Below are positions 59,286 to 64,000 of a stretch of DNA of 64,000 nucleotides, one piece after another (within the stretch, counting starts at the first letter, position 1; every line of letters begins with the position of its first letter). This stretch comes from Caribbeanibacter sp964518305 (GTDB lineage: Bacteria; Gemmatimonadota; Gemmatimonadetes; Palauibacterales; Palauibacteraceae). The stretch lies in NCBI GenBank assembly GCA_964518305.1, contig CAZFDK010000006.1, positions 38,225 through 102,224 of the forward strand, in the 5' to 3' direction. A model generated the notes under the pieces. It searched no databases and was not told where the DNA came from. It was given only the letters and a program-made list of their open reading frames with translations. A program made the translations under genes and the position numbers.

Positions 59286-60758
59286 ATGAGCCATCTCCGC
59301 CCCGTCTCCTTCGCCACCGGTGTTCCCGTCGCCGTCGCCCTCGCCCTCCTGGTCGCCGCGCCCGCGCCGGCCCAGGACGCCGATGTCCGCCGCACGGCCA
59401 TCGCCGAGGCCGACGCCCTGGGTACCACCGTGCACGACATGTCCATGACCTTGTGGGAGTACGCCGAGACGGCGCTGGAGGAAGAGCAGTCCTCCGACCA
59501 CCTGATCCGGCGCCTCCAGGAGGCGGGCTTCGAGGTGGAGGAGGGTGTGGCGGGGATGCCCACGGCCTTCGTGGCCGAGTGGACCCGGGGCTCCGGCGGC
59601 CCGAAGGTCGGCATCCTGGCCGAATACGACGCCCTCCCGGGCGTGGGCAACGCCCCGGTGCCCGATCAGCAGAGCCGCGAGGACGGCGTCTCCAGCGGAC
59701 ACGGCTGCGGCCACAACCTCTTCGGCGCCGGGTCCGTGGCCGCCGGTATCGCCCTCAAGCGGACCATGCAGGAGGAGGGGGTCGACGGTACCGTCCGCGT
59801 ATACGGCACGCCCGCCGAGGAGACCCTCATCGGCAAGGTGTACATGGCCCGGGAGGGGCTCTTCGACGACCTGGACGCCGCCCTCACCTGGCACCCGAGT
59901 ACGAACACCGAGGTGAGCAACAGCACCAGCCTGGCCATGAACAACTTCAGGGTCAGCTTCTCCGGCCAGGCGGCCCACGGGGCGTCGGACCCCTGGAACG
60001 GACGGAGCGCGCTGGACGCCGTGGAGCTCACCACCCACGGCATCAACCTTATGCGGGAGCACGTGCGGCCCACGGCTCGCATCCACTACGTCGTGGAGAA
60101 CGGCGGCGACGTCCCGAACGTGGTGCCCGAGCAGGCGGGCATCTGGGGCTTCGTCCGCGACACGGCGCGGTCCGCCGTTGACGCCCACTACAGATGGATC
60201 GAGAACATCGCCCGCGGCGCGGCCCGGGGGACCCGCACCGAAGCCGAGGTCACCCTCGTCACCGGCGTGCATGCCACACTGCTGAATCGCCCGCTGCAGG
60301 AGGCCGTCCAGGCCAATCTCGAGAGGGTGGGGACGCCAGACTATCCGGACTCCTTCCACCGCTTCGCCGAGGAGATGCAGGCGGGCCTGGAGATCGAGCA
60401 GGAGGGGCTGGACACCGAGGTCGAGCCCCTGGACCAGGAGCCCGGCGCCGGCGGCGGGGGCTCGACCGACGTGGCCGAGGTGAGCCGCATCACACCCACG
60501 GTGAGCTTCAGCGTCACCTCGGCGCCGGCCGGCGTGCCGTGGCACAGCTGGGCGACTAGCGCCGCCCATGGTCGCGACGGGGCCACGCTGGCCGCCGAGA
60601 CGGCGGCCAAGGTGATCGCCGCCACCGGCGCGGATCTGCTGACCAGCCCGGACCTGCGGGAGGAGGCCCGGTCCCGCTTCGAGGAGGCCATGGGCGGGGA
60701 GGAGTACGAGTCGCCGCTGCCGCCCGGGCAGGAGCCGCCGGTGGGCGGGGGGGAATAA
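59286..60758 (+). CDS. Exported M20 amidohydrolase (AbgB/p-aminobenzoyl-glutamate hydrolase-like)
   Basis: A 490-residue M20-family zinc hydrolase with a signal peptide (residues 1-30, ending APAQ). It has the metal motifs GILAEYDALPG, SSGHGCGHNLFGAG and GTPAEETLIGK, and the dimerisation domain begins near NNFRVSFSGQAAHGASDPWNGRS (split). DVAEVSRITP and APAGVPWHSW are typical of AbgB-type enzymes. The ATG has AGGAGG at 7 bases. The Pro/Gly-rich C-terminus ends in GGGE. It probably acts in the periplasm on an amidated or N-acylated compound. Confidence 0.9.
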   Translation: MSHLRPVSFATGVPVAVALALLVAAPAPAQDADVRRTAIAEADALGTTVHDMSMTLWEYAETALEEEQSSDHLIRRLQEAGFEVEEGVAGMPTAFVAEWTRGSGGPKVGILAEYDALPGVGNAPVPDQQSREDGVSSGHGCGHNLFGAGSVAAGIALKRTMQEEGVDGTVRVYGTPAEETLIGKVYMAREGLFDDLDAALTWHPSTNTEVSNSTSLAMNNFRVSFSGQAAHGASDPWNGRSALDAVELTTHGINLMREHVRPTARIHYVVENGGDVPNVVPEQAGIWGFVRDTARSAVDAHYRWIENIARGAARGTRTEAEVTLVTGVHATLLNRPLQEAVQANLERVGTPDYPDSFHRFAEEMQAGLEIEQEGLDTEVEPLDQEPGAGGGGSTDVAEVSRITPTVSFSVTSAPAGVPWHSWATSAAHGRDGATLAAETAAKVIAATGADLLTSPDLREEARSRFEEAMGGEEYESPLPPGQEPPVGGGE

Positions 60759-60854
60759 TCGGGGAGGCGATTGCCCGCCGGGGCCCATGCCTCCCGGCCC
60801 CGGAGCTGGATCTCTGCCTCCCGGCCGCGCTCGGAGCCGTCCGGCTGCTCGCAG

Positions 60855-60962
60855 CTCGGGCTGTCGACCGGCACCGTCTCCAGCCGTCTCCACCACGCCC
60901 GGCAGGAGCTCCGCGACGTGCTGGAGGAGCGAGGGTTCACCGTGGAGGACGTGACGACGTGA
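60855..60962 (+). pseudogene. Remnant of an ECF sigma factor (region 4 C-terminus)
   Basis: The 35 codons encode LGLSTGTVSSRLHHARQELR followed by DVLEERGF, the helix-turn-helix end of sigma region 4.2. Upstream codons do not continue any sigma factor sequence in any frame, so only the tail is left. Confidence 0.72.
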
Positions 60963-60976
60963 TGGGCCAGAGCTGA

Positions 60977-61054
60977 CATCCGGACGAGGAGCTGAGCGCC
61001 TGTGCCGACGGCGAGCTGCCGGCCTCCGAGGCCGGCTCGGTGGAGGCGCGGTGA
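60977..61054 (+). pseudogene. Remnant of an anti-sigma factor (zinc-finger type)
   Basis: The 26 codons read HPDEELSACADGELPASEAG and then SVEAR before a stop. This matches the beginning of anti-sigma domains of the zf-HC2 type (LSAYxDGELxxxExxxVExHL), but ends before the Cys ligands. It is directly behind the sigma remnant, in the order of a normal sigma/anti-sigma pair. Confidence 0.65.
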
Positions 61055-61166
61055 CGCGTCGGCTTCCGAGAGGGGATCCACCTCGGCCCACCGGCGTATA
61101 TGACATTAGCGGCTTCACAGAGGGGCCCTCGGGCCCTGTCGCAGCCACACGGCCGGGAGGAGAACC

Positions 61167-61880
61167 ATGCGCTGGCCCGCCCGCCTCGTCTCGACGACGT
61201 CCGCCCTCCTGTTGATGGCGTGCGCCTCCTCGCCGCCGGTGCCGCCGCCCGACGCTCCCGCGGAACCCGGGGTCCCCCGGCCGCCGGAGGTCCAGGTCCA
61301 GGTGGCCGGGCCGCAGCTGTCCCCCGTGTCCCCGATCCCGTGGCGGGTGCCCCGTCCGCAGCTCGAGGTGCACGTGCGGACCCCGGAGGCGGCCGTGCGG
61401 GAGCGGGTCCGGGAAAACGGCGCCGTGAGCGAGGTCGAGGTGGCCCGCAAGCGGCTCCAGGGAGCCTGGAGCTTCGTGTACGGTGAGACCATCGGGATGG
61501 CCATCTTCGACGACTCCGGGACCCTGGTGCTGCAGGCCCTCGGCGGCGACCGGGTGTCCCTCACCTTCAGGGTGCTGCGCGCGCCGGGCGGCGGAGCCGA
61601 GGCGGGGAGGCTGCAGCTCCGGCTCGCGTCGGACAGCGCCTCGACGGGCTCGGAATCGAGCCCGGGTGCCGGCGAGTCACTCCGACGCTTCCGGGCCCTG
61701 TTCAAGTGGCGCTCAGCCGGGCAGGTGGACCTGCAGGTCCCCGCGGCCGGTGAGCGGTGGCCCCGGGAATTCAGCCGCGATCGCTACCGGCTCTTCCGGG
61801 ACGTAGAGGAGGCCATCCGCTTCCTGGAGCGCCGCGAGCGCAGGAAGTCCGACGCACCGGATCTCTACAGGGGGGACTGA
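61167..61880 (+). CDS. Hypothetical lipoprotein
   Basis: A 237-residue protein with a signal peptide and lipobox LLLMACASS (Cys ~19). A Pro-rich linker follows, then a predicted mixed domain with RLQGAWSFVYGETIGMAIFD and LVLQALGGDRVSLTFRVL (each within 20 residues), and a basic C-terminal helix (VEEAIRFLERRERRK). The ATG has GGGAGGAG. No family is recognised. Confidence 0.72.
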   Translation: MRWPARLVSTTSALLLMACASSPPVPPPDAPAEPGVPRPPEVQVQVAGPQLSPVSPIPWRVPRPQLEVHVRTPEAAVRERVRENGAVSEVEVARKRLQGAWSFVYGETIGMAIFDDSGTLVLQALGGDRVSLTFRVLRAPGGGAEAGRLQLRLASDSASTGSESSPGAGESLRRFRALFKWRSAGQVDLQVPAAGERWPREFSRDRYRLFRDVEEAIRFLERRERRKSDAPDLYRGD

Positions 61881-61942
61881 CGCCGCACGAGGCGCAGGGA
61901 TCGGAGAAGGGGCGCGGGGCGCCGAGATCGTCCGGGCCTTCG

Positions 61943-61961
61943 CCGTCCGGGCGCCGGACGG
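61943..61961. terminator. Hairpin between convergent genes
   Basis: CCGTCCGG and CCGGACGG pair perfectly with a 3-base loop, midway in the 112 bases between the lipoprotein (+) and barrel protein (-) stops. There is no T tract. A second weaker stem lies just after it. It may limit read-through in both directions. Confidence 0.4.
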
Positions 61962-61992
61962 GGCGGGGACGGCCGACGGCCGCGGAACCCGA

Positions 61993-62565
61993 TCAGGAGC
62001 CTCCGGTTTCGCGCGTACCGAAGCGGTAGGTCATCCCGACGGTGAACTCGCCCGTGGTTCCCGTCCACGGATCCACGCTCCGGACCCGGATCTCCGGCCG
62101 CACGAGCCACCGCGGCCGGATGCGAATACGGAAGCCACCGCCGGCGTGGAGCGTGAGATCGGTGTCGCCCCGCCCCTCCGGCACGAAGCTCAGGCCGAAC
62201 CCGCCGCCCGCGTAGACCCGGAAGTCCCGGCCGCCGGCGTCGAAATACAGCGCGGCAGAGGGAAAGACGTGGGTCACGTGCCGGCCGGCCTCGGGCTCGT
62301 ACCGGAGAATGCGGCTGCCCACCTCGGCCAGCGACAGCCCTCCCACCGGGGCCGACAGCTCTGCCGCGGCCACCCAGCCCGTCCCCACGCCGGAGAGATC
62401 GTAGGGCGCCAGCCCGCCGCCCACGGTGAGGGCCGGGCTCCGCTGGGCGGCGGCCGGCCCGGGCGCCGCCAGGAGGATGGCCGTCAGGAGGACGACCGCC
62501 AGGAGGGGCGAGGGCGGGCATGGCCCGTCCCGTGCCGCGTCGGTCCCGAAACGTTCGGGTCGCAC
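61993..62565 (-). CDS. Outer-membrane beta-barrel protein
   Basis: A 190-residue exported protein. A signal (LAVVLLTAILLAAPGPAAAQ) is followed by a barrel of Gly- and aromatic-rich strands (ALYFDAGGRDFRVYAGGGFG, LTLHAGGGFRIRIRPRWLV) ending in FTVGMTYRFG before a short tail. In this frame there is no ATG before the signal; GTG 62565, five bases after the carbonic anhydrase stop, gives a usable N-terminus and implies coupling. The ATG at 62521 is in another frame and does not give a signal peptide. Confidence 0.75.
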   Translation of the reverse strand: MRPERFGTDAARDGPCPPSPLLAVVLLTAILLAAPGPAAAQRSPALTVGGGLAPYDLSGVGTGWVAAAELSAPVGGLSLAEVGSRILRYEPEAGRHVTHVFPSAALYFDAGGRDFRVYAGGGFGLSFVPEGRGDTDLTLHAGGGFRIRIRPRWLVRPEIRVRSVDPWTGTTGEFTVGMTYRFGTRETGGS

Positions 62566-62570
62566 GGCTC

Positions 62571-63251
62571 TCAGCCCCCCTCGGGACCCGGAGCCTCCTC
62601 CAGGGCCGGGCTGAACTCGCCGCTGGCGGGGTCCAGGACGTCGACCTCGCCGCGGCCGATCCGGTAGTGCCACCCGTGCACGCGGAGCCGGTCTCCGGCC
62701 ACGGCTTCCCGCACCGCAGCGTGCTCCTCGAGGCGATCGATCTGGAGCTTCACCGATTGCCGCTCGGCCTCCCGGAGAAGCTTCCGATCGACGCCGGGCG
62801 CCGCATCGGCGTGCTCCTCGCCGTCCCCCCGAACTCGGGCCAGGGCCTGCTCCGCGGCCGGGCGGGCGTGCTCCACCCAGCGGCCGAGCTCCGGAGTGTC
62901 GGCCTCGGGCGGCTCGAAGAGCGCCCGGACGGCGCCGCAGCGGGAGTGCCCGCAGACCACGAGGTCCGGGACCTCCAGGATCCGAACCGCGTACTCCACC
63001 GCCGCTGCCACCGAGGGGTCGGTACCGCGGGGCGGCACCAGCCCGCCCACGTTTCGGAGCACGAAGAGCTCGCCCGGGTCCGCGTCCGCCAGGAGGTCGG
63101 GCATAACCCGAGAGTCCGAGCACGCGATGAAGAGCGTGTGCGGGGTCTGTCCCTCCTCGGCCAGGCGGCGGAAGCGCTCCTCGAGGCGTCGATCGTTCTC
63201 GGACGTGAACTTCTCCAACCCGTCACGGAGCGGTCGGCTCAACTCGCTCAT
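62571..63251 (-). CDS. Beta-class carbonic anhydrase
   Basis: A 226-residue zinc enzyme that interconverts CO2 and bicarbonate. Zinc ligands are Cys44, His102 and Cys105, with the Asp46-Arg48 dyad in ACSDSRVMP and VCGHSRCGAV. NVGGLVPP and the clustered C-terminal HGWHYRIGRGEVDVLD are typical of the plant-type clade. The ATG has GGAGGAGGAG upstream. The barrel-protein gene follows closely. Confidence 0.95.
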   Translation of the reverse strand: MSELSRPLRDGLEKFTSENDRRLEERFRRLAEEGQTPHTLFIACSDSRVMPDLLADADPGELFVLRNVGGLVPPRGTDPSVAAAVEYAVRILEVPDLVVCGHSRCGAVRALFEPPEADTPELGRWVEHARPAAEQALARVRGDGEEHADAAPGVDRKLLREAERQSVKLQIDRLEEHAAVREAVAGDRLRVHGWHYRIGRGEVDVLDPASGEFSPALEEAPGPEGG

Positions 63252-63473
63252 GGTACTCCTCCTCCGTCCTCCTCCGGGGAGCTCTCGTGGCGGCCCGGGA
63301 CGGGACGACCCGGGCAGGGGGCATGGTGGCCCCGCGCCGAGCGCGAGACAAGAAGGATCCGAGAGGGAAAGGGAAGAGGCAGAGAGGGGCGTTCCGCTGG
63401 ACGAGACCCGGGCCGTCGTATACCCTCGCTCACGGTTCGCCGGACGGCAGCCCTCCAGAAGCAGGTACCCAGG

Positions 63474-63905
63474 ATGAAACGTTTACTCGCGATCGGCGTC
63501 TCGATCGTGTTCGCCATCGGCACTGCGGCGTGCGGGGGCGGCGACGACGCCGGCCAGCAGCAGAGCGCCGCCACGGGCCAGAAAGCCGCTGCGTCAGGGC
63601 CCGGGGTGGAGGTCAGCGACTCGGATCTCCGCTCGTTCATTCGGGCGTCCCTGGAGCTCGAGTCGTTCCGCGAGCAGATGCGCTCCCGCATGCAGGAGGC
63701 CTCGGGCCAGGAAGAGGGGCAGAAGGTCCGCAAGCAGCTCATGCAGGAGCGGGACTCGATCATCGAGGCCGCGGGTCTTTCCGACAGGGCTCGGTACGAC
63801 ACCATCATGGAGGCCATCAAGAGCAATGAGCGTCTCCGGAAGCGCTACCAGAGCTTCCGTGACTCCATGGACACCGACTCCGCGGCGACGGACACGACCG
63901 CGTAG
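63474..63905 (+). CDS. DUF4168-like lipoprotein
   Basis: A 143-residue protein. The lipobox is GTAACGGG (Cys ~20), followed by a Gln/Ala/Gly-rich linker. Residues ~45-130 are helical (VSDSDLRSFIRASLELESF, EAAGLSDRARYDTIMEAIKS), resembling the DUF4168 pattern with the conserved GLS-x-x-x-Y and final RxxxF helix. The ATG follows CCCAGG. The C-terminus ends in a Thr/Asp/Ala run. Function unknown. Confidence 0.75.
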   Translation: MKRLLAIGVSIVFAIGTAACGGGDDAGQQQSAATGQKAAASGPGVEVSDSDLRSFIRASLELESFREQMRSRMQEASGQEEGQKVRKQLMQERDSIIEAAGLSDRARYDTIMEAIKSNERLRKRYQSFRDSMDTDSAATDTTA

Positions 63906-64000
63906 TCGATCGCGCACGGCGCCGCCGCCGGCCCCGAGCGGGGCGGGGGGGCGACGCGCTCCCGGCGGCGTCTGGGAACGGTGGCAGAGCGCGGACGGAC

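Larger units (their letters stand above)
60759..61166. other. Gene-free stretch holding regulatory gene remnants
   Basis: About 400 bases without an intact gene. It contains the sigma and anti-sigma fragments described separately. The last ~110 bases, including the ribosome site GGGAGGAG of the next gene, are probably its promoter region; an AT-rich spot (TATATGACATTAG) around 61097-61109 may be the -10 area. Confidence 0.6.

Noticed and set aside
62397..62521. ATG at 62521 as start of the barrel protein
   Set aside because: It is in a different frame and encodes an Arg/Pro-rich sequence without a signal peptide.
1..64000. CRISPR array, prophage, insertion sequence or rRNA
   Set aside because: No spaced short repeats, transposase or integrase motifs, attachment duplications or ribosomal RNA sequence were seen anywhere in the window.

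Overview
High-GC, gene-dense chromosomal DNA from an aerobic Gram-negative bacterium. The outer membrane is shown by a TonB-dependent receptor, a DUF5916 barrel protein, several small OmpA-like barrels and many lipoproteins. The mix of DUF5916, paired carboxypeptidase-regulatory/TonB-plug proteins, Big_2-repeat lipoproteins, and GTG and TTG starts resembles Gemmatimonadota, but that placement is inference. The sequence contains two runs of N (48829-48928 and 52205-52214), so it is a draft assembly scaffold.

Layout. 1-5663: end of an M20 peptidase, a diaminopropionate ammonia-lyase-like enzyme, a cold-shock protein, then a nitrilase-ALDH-SDR operon. 5698-11790: OsmC, a DUF5916 outer-membrane protein, a decayed M1 aminopeptidase, an EamA exporter and a sirtuin. 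12120-16044: a tightly coupled histidine-utilisation operon hutU-hutI-hutG without hutH. 16170-25880: an unknown acidic protein, KptA, an SLC13 transporter, a dienelactone hydrolase lipoprotein, a nucleotidyltransferase, a second OsmC, a tandem pair of TonB-plug proteins, DUF892, and an Nramp-like transporter that probably starts at CTG. 25914-35406: MATE, two small paralogous haem-type membrane proteins, a transsulfuration enzyme, tRNA-Ser(UGA), a CYTH protein, two outer-membrane proteins, and a class II photolyase coupled to an SDR. 35506-40998: a DCC1-LMF fusion, then a coupled operon of M8-like metalloprotease, I9-propeptide-like lipoprotein and proline dehydrogenase.

The most interesting part is 42405-56582. 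A Fur-box-like site precedes a TonB receptor and a PepSY protein. They are followed on the same strand, without large gaps, by a Nudix protein, a one-helix peptide, an EgtB/SenA-type enzyme, a SenB-type (TIGR04348) glycosyltransferase, a zinc MetE-like methyltransferase and a PhnD-PhnC-PhnE(fused) ABC transporter. The SenA-SenB pair is the signature of selenoneine biosynthesis; the MetE-like gene and ABC transporter are candidate new partners. Converging on it from the other strand is a possible ribosomal-peptide cluster: a 66-residue peptide with eight Cys, a RimK-like ATP-grasp ligase and an LLM flavin monooxygenase.

56862-64000: a TreT-like glycosyltransferase, lipoproteins, an exported M20 amidohydrolase, remnants of an ECF sigma/anti-sigma pair, a barrel protein coupled to a beta-carbonic anhydrase, and a DUF4168 lipoprotein.
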